Shown: positions 54,169-63,719 of the stretch, in pieces | Layout: every line of letters starts with the position of its first letter | Numbering within the stretch: the first letter of the stretch is position 1 | Assembly: GCF_022376295.1 (NCBI RefSeq) | Contig: NZ_CP060140.1 | Location: 2,484,356 to 2,548,355 of the forward strand | DNA: 64,000 nucleotides | From: Nodularia sphaerocarpa UHCC 0038 | GTDB lineage: Bacteria; Cyanobacteriota; Cyanobacteriia; Cyanobacteriales; Nostocaceae | Direction: 5' to 3' | Position numbers and translations under genes: made by a program | Notes under the pieces: model-generated | The model's input: the letters and a program-made list of their open reading frames with translations, nothing else | What the model was told of the DNA's origin: nothing | Database searches by the model: none

Positions 54169-55953
54169 CTACTGGATAACGTTAATTTCATGAATGTTCC
54201 AGAATGCGCCGCCCAAAGCCGAGTATTTGATATTGTCAAATTTATTCCGCAATGCTGACAATGAATAGGGATTAACCAAGTAAATAAACGGTAAATTTTC
54301 CTGGGTAATCTTCTGAGTTTCCGCATAAATTGCTTTTCGCTTGGCTGGGTCTAATTCCCTCGCCGCTTGAATGTAAAGTTCACCAATTCTCGCCTCCCAA
54401 GGAGCGACTTCCCAGCCTTCGATGGGCTTTTGTCCCGTTTGAGGTTTTTGATTAAACATATGTAATCCACCTTCAGGGGCCCAGACATTAGCCCCATTAT
54501 TCGGTTCTAAACCACCAGTCAATCCTAGTAAAGAAGCATCCCAGTCAAGAGTATTGGAGAGCTTATCTGTGTAAGTATTCCATGCCAAGGGCGTGAAATC
54601 GACTTGCATCCCAATTTTCCCTAAATCTTGGCTAATTTGCGCTCCCATTGCTTCCCGGATTCTATTTCCGGCATTCGTCAGCAAAGTAAAGCGAACGCGA
54701 TTTTCTTCTGCATCTAATAGTTGCCCTTGGGCATTATATTTAAATCCAGCTTTTTTGAGCAATGCTTTCGCTTTTTCAGGATTGTAATCGTAGGTTTTTA
54801 ATCCCTCTTCAGGCGCAAGATAAAAGGGACTTTGGATGGTAAGTGGTGAATCTTGAGTTTTACCCAAGCCGCGAAAAGTATTATTAATCATGGTTTGGCG
54901 GTCAATAGCATAAGCGACAGCCTGCCGAAATTCCACTGTATTAAACCAACGTGATTTTATCGGATCTACTAGGGGTTTACCATCTCTTCTACCTTTGTTG
55001 AGATTAAACAAAACAAAAGATGTCCCCGTAGCTGGACCACCGTTGTAAATTGTGAAATCACCCTGTTTTTCTTGTTTTTTGAGCAACGAAAAATAATCTG
55101 GTGTGACTGCTACAGAATCTAAACTACCAGAACGAAATTGCAGCAATGAAGTATCTGTAGATTCGACAATTGGCCATACTATCCGTTCAATATAAGGTTG
55201 AGATTCTCCTTGTAGCCCTTTACGCCAATAGTAGGGGTTGCGCTGGAAAATTACACGTTGACTGGTGTCATAACGCTCTAATTTGTAAGGACCATTTACG
55301 ATAATTTCCTCCACCGGAGTATCAACCCCCCACTTTGTCAGAAATATGGGCTTACCTTCTTGGTCTTTTGTCTTGATAGATTCTGCGAGGATATGAGCAG
55401 GTAAAATTGGTAGTCCAATAATTTCTAAAAAGGGTGCAAATGGTTCTGGAGTGGTAAATTGAACCCGCCGATTATCGATTTTTGTGACAGTAGGTAATGC
55501 TCGACTTTCCCCAATTCGCAAAACATCTCTAGTATCTGTGGGAATTTCTTCATTCAGGTAAATACTGTTGTAAGTAAAAACTACATCATCTACTGTTAAG
55601 GGTTGACCGTCAGACCATTTTAAATTCTCTCTGAGGGTAAAGATAAATCCCAATTTATCATCAGCAGTTTCCCATGATTCTGCTAAGTTTGGCTCTATTT
55701 CACCAGTGATGGGGTTTTGGGTGGTTAAGCCCTCGTAAGTCAAACTAAAAATATTGGGAACTTCTGAACTGAGGGCATAGTTAAAGGTTTTGGGGTCACT
55801 CAGAATGCTGTTTACTAACTGTGGTACTTGAGCGGCTGTACTTTTAAAGTTAGATGGGTTGCAAGCGGCAATTGTAATGGCTGTAAACGCAATTAGACTT
55901 ATGAGTAACCAAAAACGTTTTGTTTGATTAGAGATTTTTTTAGTTAATATCAT
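54169..55953 (-). CDS. ABC transporter substrate-binding lipoprotein, peptide/nickel (DppA/OppA) family
   Basis: About 594 residues from ATG 55953 (MILTKKISNQTKRFWLLISL). A lipoprotein signal ends in 'TAITIAACNPS' (lipobox Cys near residue 31). Mature-domain text such as 'PNLAESWETADDKLGFIFTLRENLKWSDGQPLTVDDVVFTY' and 'DYNPEKAKALLKKAGF' is characteristic of family 5 extracellular binding proteins. No permease or ATPase gene is adjacent. An in-frame ATG at 55980 would add nine residues; neither has a strong ribosome-binding site. The gene is 62 bp upstream of larB; a nickel link is possible but not shown. Confidence 0.92.
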   Translation of the reverse strand: MILTKKISNQTKRFWLLISLIAFTAITIAACNPSNFKSTAAQVPQLVNSILSDPKTFNYALSSEVPNIFSLTYEGLTTQNPITGEIEPNLAESWETADDKLGFIFTLRENLKWSDGQPLTVDDVVFTYNSIYLNEEIPTDTRDVLRIGESRALPTVTKIDNRRVQFTTPEPFAPFLEIIGLPILPAHILAESIKTKDQEGKPIFLTKWGVDTPVEEIIVNGPYKLERYDTSQRVIFQRNPYYWRKGLQGESQPYIERIVWPIVESTDTSLLQFRSGSLDSVAVTPDYFSLLKKQEKQGDFTIYNGGPATGTSFVLFNLNKGRRDGKPLVDPIKSRWFNTVEFRQAVAYAIDRQTMINNTFRGLGKTQDSPLTIQSPFYLAPEEGLKTYDYNPEKAKALLKKAGFKYNAQGQLLDAEENRVRFTLLTNAGNRIREAMGAQISQDLGKIGMQVDFTPLAWNTYTDKLSNTLDWDASLLGLTGGLEPNNGANVWAPEGGLHMFNQKPQTGQKPIEGWEVAPWEARIGELYIQAARELDPAKRKAIYAETQKITQENLPFIYLVNPYSLSALRNKFDNIKYSALGGAFWNIHEINVIQ

Positions 55954-56155
55954 AATTTCTCGTTTATAGCGTTTCCCCATTTTGTAACTTTCAAATTTAT
56001 CTGTGTAGCCTACGGTAAGCCGCTAACGCGTCTACATCTGTGTAAACTGCGGTCATCTGCTCATCCGTCTAAGTATGTGGTTGATTGATTGTATGGCTAC
56101 GCCACGGAAACTATTGGTTTACCTCACTCACCAGATTATGGCTCTAGTCCCATAA

Positions 56156-56641
56156 CTAATCATTAGCCATCAATAAAATCACCGCATAAGCACATATACC
56201 TTCTTCTCGACCAACAGGGCCTAATTTTTCGTTAGTGGTAGCTTTGATCCCAATTTGATTTGGTGCTAATTGTAAAACTGCTGCTAACTGATCACGCATT
56301 TTTTGAATATGCGGTTTCAACTTGGGACGTTCGGCTACTACTACTGTGTCAATATTGCCAATGTGCCAACCTTGATCCCTAATCAGCTGATGTACTTGAT
56401 TTAATAGCACTAAACTATCCGCCCCTGCCCATTGAGGATCAGTAGGGGGAAAATAATGACCAATATCCCCTAGGGATAATGCTCCCAACATGGCATCCAT
56501 AATGGCGTGGGTAAGTACATCAGCGTCACTATGCCCCAATAAACCAAGTTCATGAGGAATTTGGATTCCTCCTAAAATTAAAGGGCGATCGCTCACTAAT
56601 TTGTGGATATCGTAGCCGTTACCAATCCGAATTTTAGTCAT
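56156..56641 (-). CDS. ispF: 2-C-methyl-D-erythritol 2,4-cyclodiphosphate synthase
   Basis: A 161-residue protein of the usual length. The MEP-pathway enzyme cyclises CDP-ME 2-phosphate; its zinc ligands appear in 'GNGYDIHKL' (D-x-H) and 'GLLGHSDADVLTHAIMDA' (the second His), and the C-terminal signature is 'IGIKATTNEKLGPVGREEGI'. It makes isoprenoid precursors for carotenoids and chlorophyll. It lies 45 bp downstream of trmD, with STRR sequence between. Confidence 0.97.
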   Translation of the reverse strand: MTKIRIGNGYDIHKLVSDRPLILGGIQIPHELGLLGHSDADVLTHAIMDAMLGALSLGDIGHYFPPTDPQWAGADSLVLLNQVHQLIRDQGWHIGNIDTVVVAERPKLKPHIQKMRDQLAAVLQLAPNQIGIKATTNEKLGPVGREEGICAYAVILLMAND

Positions 56642-56740
56642 TAGTCATTAGTCATTAATCATTGGTCATTAGTCATTGGTCATTAGTCATTCGCAAGTCT
56701 CTTCTCCCCTGCTCCCTGCTCCCTGCTCCCTGCTCCCCTG
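56638..56740. repeat. STRR blocks at the ispF/trmD junction, reaching into trmD
   Basis: The heptamer GTCATTA/GTCATTG repeats at 56638-56692, and TGCTCCC (CTGCTCC) repeats at about 56708-56738. The second block lies inside the trmD reading frame and encodes its C-terminal tail. Confidence 0.9.
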
Positions 56741-57427
56741 CTTCTCCTGTTGCCATTTTTCCAGCAAATCGGGGCGGCGATCGCCTGTTCTTTGGATTTG
56801 TTGTTCATATCGCCATCGAGCAATTTCGGCATGATTCCCAGATAGTAAGACATCAGGAACTTTCCAACCGCGAAAATCAGCTGGGCGAGTGTACTGGGGA
56901 TAATCCAGCAACCCCTCCTCAAAACTTTCTGACTTGAGAGACTCAACTTTGCCCACAGTGCCTGGTAGAAGCCTCACCACACCATTAAGTAATGCCATTG
57001 AGGGAATTTCCCCACCAGTGAGAATAAAGTCCCCTAAAGACACCTCACGAGTCACTAGATGCAGCACTCTCTCATCTACCCCTTCATAATGGCCGCAGAT
57101 CACTACTAGCTGGTCATAATTTGTCGCCAATTCTTTCAACAGGGGTTGATTTATCGTTTGACCTTGGGGACTCATTAAAATAATCTCTCTGCGGGGTAGA
57201 GTTGGCAACGACTCCACAGCAGTAAAGATCGGTTCCGGCTTCATCAGCATCCCCACGCCACCACCATAAGGTTCATCATCAGCCTTATGATGCTTATCAG
57301 TGGTAAAATCTCTGGGATTAACCAGATTCACTTGGGCAATCTGTTTAGCTAAGGCTTTAGCCAGCAGCCCGGAACTTAAAATTGATGTAAAACAGTCAGG
57401 AAAAAGTGTAACTATATCAAAGCGCAC
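56687..57427 (-). CDS. trmD: tRNA (guanine-37-N1) methyltransferase
   Basis: A 246-residue SPOUT-fold enzyme. Markers: 'MRFDIVTLFPDCFTSIL' at the N-terminus, 'DDEPYGGGVGMLM' (knot region), 'ILMSPQGQTINQPLLKELA', 'VVICGHYEGVDERV' (SAM pocket), 'EVSLGDFILTGGEIPSMAL' and 'SGNHAEIARWRYEQQIQRT'. It methylates G37 next to the anticodon to prevent frameshifts. The last 17 or so residues (GSREQGAGSRGEE-like) are encoded by STRR heptamers and extend beyond the usual end. Confidence 0.97.
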   Translation of the reverse strand: MRFDIVTLFPDCFTSILSSGLLAKALAKQIAQVNLVNPRDFTTDKHHKADDEPYGGGVGMLMKPEPIFTAVESLPTLPRREIILMSPQGQTINQPLLKELATNYDQLVVICGHYEGVDERVLHLVTREVSLGDFILTGGEIPSMALLNGVVRLLPGTVGKVESLKSESFEEGLLDYPQYTRPADFRGWKVPDVLLSGNHAEIARWRYEQQIQRTGDRRPDLLEKWQQEKQGSREQGAGSRGEETCE

Positions 57428-58060
57428 AGTAATTCGTATTCGAGAACACTAATCTTAAAATTGAATGTCTAGCAAACACAATCAGTCAATGTAGGATAGA
57501 ACTACAGATAAGTTTAATCAATAGTGACTAAAACTACCAGAACTATTGATTTTAGGTAGGATCAAAAGTTTTTCTAATTACTTAATTTGTGTTTAAATAT
57601 TGTCACAAGTACATTTAAATTAATAATCTGACCAAGTTAACAACTTCGGTGGCTGCATAGGCCGAGCCTCAAAAAAAGCGTCTTAAAACCTGCTAGACCC
57701 CAATACCAGAGGGAAAACGGACATTTTATTCAACGGGGGAAACCCCGACATCTAAGTGTCAAATCTAACCTCCCAAGCATTATTTTGCCAGTCTGGAAAA
57801 AGTGTACAGGTGAACAACAAGGAACCCTGGCTTTGAGGAACAGCAACGGACATACGAATATTGAGGCTTATTCTGAGATCGACGCTGCGCGAACATCTGG
57901 ATCAGGCGAGAAGTTAAATCGGCAACTTACGCCGATTCTAACTTTAGACAGGTTTCCTCTCCAAAAAGCGGAGTGCAAAAATCATCAGCCGACTGATAGC
58001 CTGCGTGTCAATGGCCACACCTTGTTAAATTCACCTGAAGTTGTTGACAGGAGAAACATA
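57428..58060. promoter_or_regulatory. Divergent promoter/leader region between trmD and cphB
   Basis: This 633-bp gap must hold the cphB(A) promoter and the trmD promoter. The last 276 bp (57785-58060) remain open in the cphB frame, but contain a dispersed-repeat motif (CGACGCTGCGCGAAC near 57880) and have no better ribosome-binding site. A hairpin CGGGG/CCCCG lies near 57736-57750. I see no exact NtcA site (GTA-N8-TAC); GTA-N9-TAC occurs near 57489. Confidence 0.4.
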
Positions 58061-58924
58061 ATGCCGCAATTAAAAGCTAAATCGCTGGAAATGAGGACAC
58101 CCCAAGCAACTAAAACCGCCGTTCTGGTTATCGGAGGCGCAGAAGATAAAGTTCACGGACGCGATATCCTCAGAACTTTTGTTGGCCGTGCTGGTGCTAG
58201 CAAGGCCTATATTACAATTATCCCATCGGCTTCTCGCGAACCCGCTATCATCGGTGGTAGGTATATTCGCCTCTTTGAAGAAATGGGTGCTGAAAAGGTC
58301 GAGATTTTAGACATCCGCGAACGGGAACAGTGTGAAACTGCCCAAGTCAAAGAGTCCTTGGAAGCCTGTAGTGGGGTATTTCTCACCGGAGGCGACCAAT
58401 TACGTCTTTGTGGCGTACTGTCAGATACGCCAGCGATGGAAATTATCCGACAACGGGTGAGAGCCGGACAACTGACCCTAGCAGGTACTAGTGCGGGGGC
58501 TGCTGTCATGGGACATCACATGATTGCTGGCGGTGGTAGTGGTGAAACTCCAAATCGGTCATTGGTCGATATGGCAACGGGTTTGGGTTTTATCCCGGAA
58601 GTGATCGTTGACCAGCATTTTCACAATCGTAATCGTATGGGTCGCCTGATGAGTGCGATCGCCGCTCATCCCGACCGTCTAGGTATTGGCATTGATGAAG
58701 ATACCTGTGCTGTATTTGAACGTGATGGTTGGCTACAAGTTGTGGGCAAAGGCAGTGTCACCATTGTCGATCCCACAGAAGTTACCCATACCAATGAACC
58801 TCATGTCGGCGCGAATGAACCTCTAACTGTGCATAATTTACGACTGCACATCCTCAGCTATGGTGATAGATTTCATCTGTATCAGCGGACTGTATTACCT
58901 GCTGTACATCGGATCTCCAGCTGA
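58061..58924 (+). CDS. cphB: Cyanophycinase
   Basis: A 287-residue serine peptidase of family S51. It cleaves cyanophycin to beta-Asp-Arg dipeptides. Seen: 'AVLVIGGAEDKVHGRDIL', 'GGDQLRLCGVL', and the catalytic Ser motif 'LAGTSAGAAVMG', followed by 'VDQHFHNRNRMGRLM' (His region). ATG 58061 (MPQLKAKSLEMRT) is preceded by CAGGAGAAA. The open frame extends 92 codons upstream with non-family residues. It is followed on the same strand by cphA after 190 bp. Confidence 0.96.
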   Translation: MPQLKAKSLEMRTPQATKTAVLVIGGAEDKVHGRDILRTFVGRAGASKAYITIIPSASREPAIIGGRYIRLFEEMGAEKVEILDIREREQCETAQVKESLEACSGVFLTGGDQLRLCGVLSDTPAMEIIRQRVRAGQLTLAGTSAGAAVMGHHMIAGGGSGETPNRSLVDMATGLGFIPEVIVDQHFHNRNRMGRLMSAIAAHPDRLGIGIDEDTCAVFERDGWLQVVGKGSVTIVDPTEVTHTNEPHVGANEPLTVHNLRLHILSYGDRFHLYQRTVLPAVHRISS

Positions 58925-59114
58925 GGGAATAGAGTATGGTCGGTTACACTTTGTTATTGCTTGCAGCTGAAGGGATCGCTAACTTGGCTTGTTGCTGTAA
59001 AAAAATCATAAGCATACCATGAAAAAAGAAAAAACTGTTTGTTACGAACAGTTTAGCGGTCAATTTCAGTAAGAAACTAGAATTTTGGTTCCGAATCTCC
59101 ATCTACCTATTCCC

Positions 59115-61817
59115 ATGAGAATCCTCAAGATCCAGACCTTACGTGGCCCAAACTACTGGAGCATTCGACGCCACAAGCTAATCGTCATGCGCCTCGATTT
59201 AGAAAAACTTGCCGAGATCCCCTCGAATGAAATCCCTGGCTTTTATGAAGGATTAGTAGAGGCGCTGCCAAGTCTGGAGGGTCACTATTGCTCGCCGGGC
59301 TGTCGCGGTGGTTTTCTGATGCGGGTCAAAGAAGGCACCATGATGGGCCATATTGTGGAACACGTATCCCTAGAACTCCAGGAATTAGCCGGAATGCATG
59401 TCGGCTTTGGGCGCACCCGTGAAACTGCCACACCTGGAATTTTCCAGGTAGTGATCGAGTACCTGAATGAGGAAGCGGGACGCTACGCTGGACGAGCGGC
59501 TGTGCGGCTGTGCCAAAGTATCGTTGATAGAGGTCGTTATCCAAAAGCCGAACTCGAGCAAGACATCCAAGACCTGAAAGACTTATGGCGTGAATCTTCT
59601 TTAGGACCTTCTACAGAAGCAATTGTCAAAGAAGCTGAAAAAAGGGGTATTCCCTGGACACAGTTGAGCGCGCGCTTTTTGATTCAGATGGGTTACGGCG
59701 TGAATCAGAAGCGTATGCAGGCAACAATGACCAATAACACTGGGATTTTGGGTGTGGAACTAGCTTGCGACAAAGAAGCTACCAAACGCATTCTCGCCGC
59801 AGCTGGCGCTCCAGTCCCCAGAGGTACGGTGATTAACTTTTTAGACGACCTAGAAGAAGCCATTGAATATGTTGGCGGCTATCCCATCGTGATCAAACCA
59901 TCAGATGGTAACCACGGACGTGGTATTACCATTGATATTAGAACCTGGGATGAAGCTGAGGCAGGTTACGAGGCGGCTCGACTTGTTTCTAGGTCAATTA
60001 TTATTGAGCGCTATTACGTTGGGCGAGATCATCGGGTACTGGTTGTAGACGGCAAAGTTGTAGCAGTAGCCGAACGCGTCCCCGCTCACGTAGTTGGTAA
60101 TGGCAGATCCACCATTGGCGACCTAATTGAAGAAACCAACCAAGACCCAAATCGCGGTGACGGTCATGATAAAATCCTCACCAAAATTGAGCTAGACCGC
60201 AACAGCTACCAACTGTTAGAAAGGCAAGGCTACACTCTCAATAGCGTACCACCAAAGGGAGTAATTTGTTATCTACGTGCAACAGCTAATTTAAGTACAG
60301 GTGGTAGTGCTATAGATCGCACCGATGAAATCCACCCGGAAAATATTTGGCTGGCACAAAGGATAGTAAAAATTATTGGTTTGGATATCGCCGGACTGGA
60401 TATTGTCACTACAGATATTAGTCGTCCTCTGAGAGAAATGGATGCTGTAATTGTGGAAGTCAACGCTGCACCTGGTTTCAGAATGCACGTTGCCCCAAGT
60501 ATTGGCACTCCCCGCAACGTTGCCGGAGCAGTGATGGATATGTTGTTTCCTAACCAACAGTCCGGACTGATTCCCATCTTGAGTATCACAGGTACTAATG
60601 GTAAAACTACTACTACTCGACTATTAGCACATATTTACAAGCAGACAGGTAAAGTAGTTGGATATACAACTACAGATGGGACGTACATCGGTGAATACTT
60701 AGTTGAATCAGGAGATAATACAGGGCCGCAAAGCGCTCACGTCATTCTAGAAGACCCAACTGTAGAAGTAGCAGTGCTGGAAACGGCTCGCGGTGGTATT
60801 CTCCGCTCTGGGCTAGGGTTTGAAATGGCTAACGTCGGTGTAGTGTTGAATGTAGCTGCTGATCATCTGGGCATAGGCGATATAGATACTATCGATCAGT
60901 TAGCTAACCTCAAGAGTGTCGTCGCCGAAGCCGTATTTCCTGATGGCTACGCAGTTCTCAATGCTGATGATCACCGCGTTGCGGCAATGGCTGAGAAAAC
61001 GAAAGCTAATATTGCCTACTTCACAATGAATCCTGATTCGGAATTAGTGCGTCAGCACGTCCAAAAGGGAGGAGTAGCAGCAGTTTACGAAAATGGCTAT
61101 CTGTCAATTGTCAAAGGTGATTGGACGCATCGCATCGAAAAAGCCGAAAATATTCCCTTGACAATGGGTGGACGTGCGCCCTTTATGATTGCCAATGCTT
61201 TAGCGGCTAGTTTGGCAGCCTTTGTGGAAAACGTCACCATTGAGGAGATTCGGGCTGGCTTGAAGACCTTCCGGGCTTCGGTAAGTCAAACGCCAGGACG
61301 GATGAATTTATTTAATTTAGGGAAACACCACGCTTTAGTAGACTATGCTCACAATCCAGCTAGTTACGAAGCTTTGGGTTCTTTTGTCCGGAATTGGACT
61401 ACAGGAGAGCGCATTGGCGTAATTGGTGGCCCTGGCGATCGCCGCGATGAAGATTTTGTCACCTTGGGTAAATTGTCAGCAGATATTTTTGACTACATTA
61501 TTGTCAAAGAAGATGATGATACCAGGGGACGGTCACGAGGATCAGCCGCCGCTTTGATTACTCAAGGTATCACCGAAATTAATCCAAATTGTCGTTATGA
61601 GTCAATTTTGGATGAAACCGCCGCGATTAATAAAGCTTTGGATATGGCTCCCGATAAAAGTTTGGTGGTAATTTTGCCAGAAAGTGTCAATCGAGCGATC
61701 AAGTTAATCAAGTTGCGCGGTTTAGTGACGGAGGAGGTACAGGAACAAAATATCTCCACAACCATCGCAGATAGCCAAAATGGGGTGACATCTTCTGTAA
61801 TCAATACTTTGCTTTAG
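59115..61817 (+). CDS. cphA: Cyanophycin synthetase
   Basis: A 900-residue two-ligase enzyme that adds Asp then Arg to build multi-L-arginyl-poly-L-aspartate using ATP. Order: an N-terminal domain (MRILKIQTLRGPNYWSIRRH), the ATP-grasp domain at about 220-475 ('YPIVIKPSDGNHGRGITID', 'RDHRVLVVDGKVVAVAERVPA', 'IVEVNAAPGF') and a Mur-ligase-like domain from about 490 ('SITGTNGKTTTTRLLAH' P-loop, 'MNLFNLGKHHALVDYAHNP'). I use ATG 59115; ten upstream codons to 59085 are non-family. It forms the cphBA cluster, which in Nostoc relates to nitrogen storage and heterocyst polar nodules. Confidence 0.97.
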   Translation: MRILKIQTLRGPNYWSIRRHKLIVMRLDLEKLAEIPSNEIPGFYEGLVEALPSLEGHYCSPGCRGGFLMRVKEGTMMGHIVEHVSLELQELAGMHVGFGRTRETATPGIFQVVIEYLNEEAGRYAGRAAVRLCQSIVDRGRYPKAELEQDIQDLKDLWRESSLGPSTEAIVKEAEKRGIPWTQLSARFLIQMGYGVNQKRMQATMTNNTGILGVELACDKEATKRILAAAGAPVPRGTVINFLDDLEEAIEYVGGYPIVIKPSDGNHGRGITIDIRTWDEAEAGYEAARLVSRSIIIERYYVGRDHRVLVVDGKVVAVAERVPAHVVGNGRSTIGDLIEETNQDPNRGDGHDKILTKIELDRNSYQLLERQGYTLNSVPPKGVICYLRATANLSTGGSAIDRTDEIHPENIWLAQRIVKIIGLDIAGLDIVTTDISRPLREMDAVIVEVNAAPGFRMHVAPSIGTPRNVAGAVMDMLFPNQQSGLIPILSITGTNGKTTTTRLLAHIYKQTGKVVGYTTTDGTYIGEYLVESGDNTGPQSAHVILEDPTVEVAVLETARGGILRSGLGFEMANVGVVLNVAADHLGIGDIDTIDQLANLKSVVAEAVFPDGYAVLNADDHRVAAMAEKTKANIAYFTMNPDSELVRQHVQKGGVAAVYENGYLSIVKGDWTHRIEKAENIPLTMGGRAPFMIANALAASLAAFVENVTIEEIRAGLKTFRASVSQTPGRMNLFNLGKHHALVDYAHNPASYEALGSFVRNWTTGERIGVIGGPGDRRDEDFVTLGKLSADIFDYIIVKEDDDTRGRSRGSAAALITQGITEINPNCRYESILDETAAINKALDMAPDKSLVVILPESVNRAIKLIKLRGLVTEEVQEQNISTTIADSQNGVTSSVINTLL

Positions 61818-61857
61818 TCACACAGTAGAGACGCGCTAACCCCGTCTCTACCATTGG

Positions 61858-62031
61858 CTATTGCTTTTCTTGTTCAGCAGTGGTGTCATCGTCATCAGAG
61901 TTCAATTCTTCTTTAAAACCCCGTAAGGTTTTACCTAGGGCATTTCCCAATTCAGGAAGTTTTTTAGGGCCGAAAATTACAATGGCGACTATGGTAATTA
62001 TGACTAATTCCGGCAATCCTAGTCCAAACAT
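61858..62031 (-). CDS. tatA: Sec-independent translocase protein TatA/TatE type
   Basis: A 57-residue protein starting at ATG 62031: MFGLGLPELVIITIVAIVIF, then the conserved 'FGPKKLPELGNALGKTLRGF' hinge and amphipathic helix, with an acidic tail 'NSDDDDTTAEQEKQ'. TatA/E units form the twin-arginine translocation pore for folded proteins. It was found by eye because it is short. It lies between cphA (convergent) and the kinase. Confidence 0.95.
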   Translation of the reverse strand: MFGLGLPELVIITIVAIVIFGPKKLPELGNALGKTLRGFKEELNSDDDDTTAEQEKQ

Positions 62032-62093
62032 AATCTTTTGCCTGTTAAGGGTTTGAAGCTGTAAATTAAATTCTAGACAAAAATACCCACGTC

Positions 62094-62213
62094 TTACTGA
62101 TTATCTACTTCTTTAATCAGTTCATCAACAAATTTTCTCAACCGTTCTTGCCAGCCAGGAACGGTTTTAAGTTTCGCCCTAACTGCTGGTAATATTTTAA
62201 ACTGTACAGGCAC
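62094..62213 (-). CDS. Possible small protein of 39 residues
   Basis: A GTG-started frame reads (M)PVQFKILPAVRAKLKTVPGWQ and ends ELIKEVDNQ. It has amphipathic helix character. It follows the kinase stop by 19 bp and precedes tatA. The start is weak (no clear ribosome-binding site), and I do not recognise a family, so it may not be real. Confidence 0.3.
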   Translation of the reverse strand: MPVQFKILPAVRAKLKTVPGWQERLRKFVDELIKEVDNQ

Positions 62214-62232
62214 TTGATCAAAAGCTACTTTG

Positions 62233-63624
62233 TTATCTCGTAATTTCCATCCCTAACCAATCACTTAATTCATGGGCTAGCCATTCCAGTTCAACTTCAG
62301 ATTGAATAGCACCAGAATTGACACTAAGCGGGTATTTTTTTACTCCCGCCCAAATCTCCAACTGCGCCGGCACAGGAGTTTTATCACCTTCAGAGTCTTT
62401 AGTAAAGTGTCTAGGCAGATAAACAAGTTTCGTAATATTGCTTCTGGAGGCTGGTCGGGGACGATGAAATTTAAATCCCAATAACTCATATCGTAAGGCA
62501 ATTTGCTGTTGGTCTAAGCTCAGTCTAATGTTGCCAAATAAACCCAGCAATAAAGTAGACATCATGAAAAAGCCAACTCCCCAAAAAGGCAGTGAGAATA
62601 AAGCAAAGGGGAGGTTGAGCGGAAAAGGGGCTGAAAGAGCGCCAATTGTCCAAAAAAAGATAAAGGAATTCCAGGCGATCGCAAATAAACCGGTGAATAG
62701 CATCGACGGCTTAAAGCCAACTGGTGGAATCAAAATTTCTAAATAATCCCAGTTCTTGGTAAGTTGAATTTTACTCCCAGCAGGTTTGACAATATTTAAA
62801 GCGTATGGAGTGTTCAACTCCGACTCCTTCAAAGCTTTTAACGCTTCCACAGCAGAACTGGTCCGCCGTTCCAAACTTGGTTCAGTCATCCACTGTAACC
62901 AGCGAGTTAAAGGGGGAGTGAGATCAGCTACTTGCTCAAACTGAATACGAAAATCCTTTTGGGGTAAATCGGCGGGATGATTTCCTGTGATTAAATAAAT
63001 TAAAGTTGCACCTAAACTATAAAGGTCAGAGGCCTGAACTGTTCGCGCCCCAAATTGCTCTGGAGGCATATAACCATAAGTTCCTACTACAGTCCTGGTT
63101 CCACCCTCAGATGCGAGGACGGTTTGTACTGAACCAAAATCTACTAGGTAAACTTGACCGACACTATTTCCAGAACGCTCACCTAATAAAATATTGCTAG
63201 GCTTAAGATCACGGTGAATCACAGGGGGATGTAACCCATGTAGATAAATCAGAATTTCTAACAGGGCTGTGGCGATTTGTTTAACTTCAGCTTCTGTAAA
63301 AGTCCGCCCAGCTTTTAAGTATTGCTCTAAGGTTTGCGCGGGGATATAACTTTGTACTAAAGCAAATCCTTTAATAGTCGGTGAATTTACTTCAAAATAG
63401 TCTAAATAGCGAGGGATGGCGGGATGAGACAAAGATTTTAAGGTTTCGGCTTCACGCTCAAACAGCTTGAGATCATCCCATTCAAAGTCACTGTTAAACG
63501 AGAGTAACTTGATGACTACCAATTCCCCAGTTACTTGATCCTTAGCTAATAGCGATCGCCGCCCTGATTTCTTGCCCAATAGCTGCTGGACTTCGTAGCG
63601 GTGGTCTAAGATTTCGCTGACCAT
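62233..63624 (-). CDS. Ser/Thr protein kinase with two C-terminal membrane segments
   Basis: A 463-residue protein from ATG 63624 (MVSEILDHRYEVQQLLGKKS). The kinase domain has Lys in 'LVVIKLLSF', catalytic 'VIHRDLKPSN', 'LVDFGSV' and 'GTYGYMPPEQ'; the glycine loop is degenerate ('LGKKSGRRSLLAKD' in place of GxGxxG), which may still bind ATP. The C-terminus has two membrane helices ('LFTGLFAIAWNSFIFFWTIGA', 'FSLPFWGVGFFMMSTLLLGLF') and a soluble domain of about 80 residues. The frame extends to 63687, but the added 21 residues are not kinase-like. Confidence 0.93.
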   Translation of the reverse strand: MVSEILDHRYEVQQLLGKKSGRRSLLAKDQVTGELVVIKLLSFNSDFEWDDLKLFEREAETLKSLSHPAIPRYLDYFEVNSPTIKGFALVQSYIPAQTLEQYLKAGRTFTEAEVKQIATALLEILIYLHGLHPPVIHRDLKPSNILLGERSGNSVGQVYLVDFGSVQTVLASEGGTRTVVGTYGYMPPEQFGARTVQASDLYSLGATLIYLITGNHPADLPQKDFRIQFEQVADLTPPLTRWLQWMTEPSLERRTSSAVEALKALKESELNTPYALNIVKPAGSKIQLTKNWDYLEILIPPVGFKPSMLFTGLFAIAWNSFIFFWTIGALSAPFPLNLPFALFSLPFWGVGFFMMSTLLLGLFGNIRLSLDQQQIALRYELLGFKFHRPRPASRSNITKLVYLPRHFTKDSEGDKTPVPAQLEIWAGVKKYPLSVNSGAIQSEVELEWLAHELSDWLGMEITR

Positions 63625-63719
63625 GATGATTGCTGATAACGCTGTGTTTAAACGCTTTTTTAGCTGATAGCTTGTCAAATTGGGCAAGCTGATATCTTTA
63701 AGTATAATTGTGTATTTCT

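Noticed and set aside
53318..55953. Dedicated nickel-uptake and nickel-cofactor operon (binding protein plus larB)
   Set aside because: The binding protein fits peptide as well as nickel families, and no permease, larC or larE is present, so the link is not supported.
57489..57503. NtcA-like site GTA-N9-TAC upstream of cphB
   Set aside because: The spacer is nine bases; the NtcA consensus requires GTA-N8-TAC, so I do not call it.
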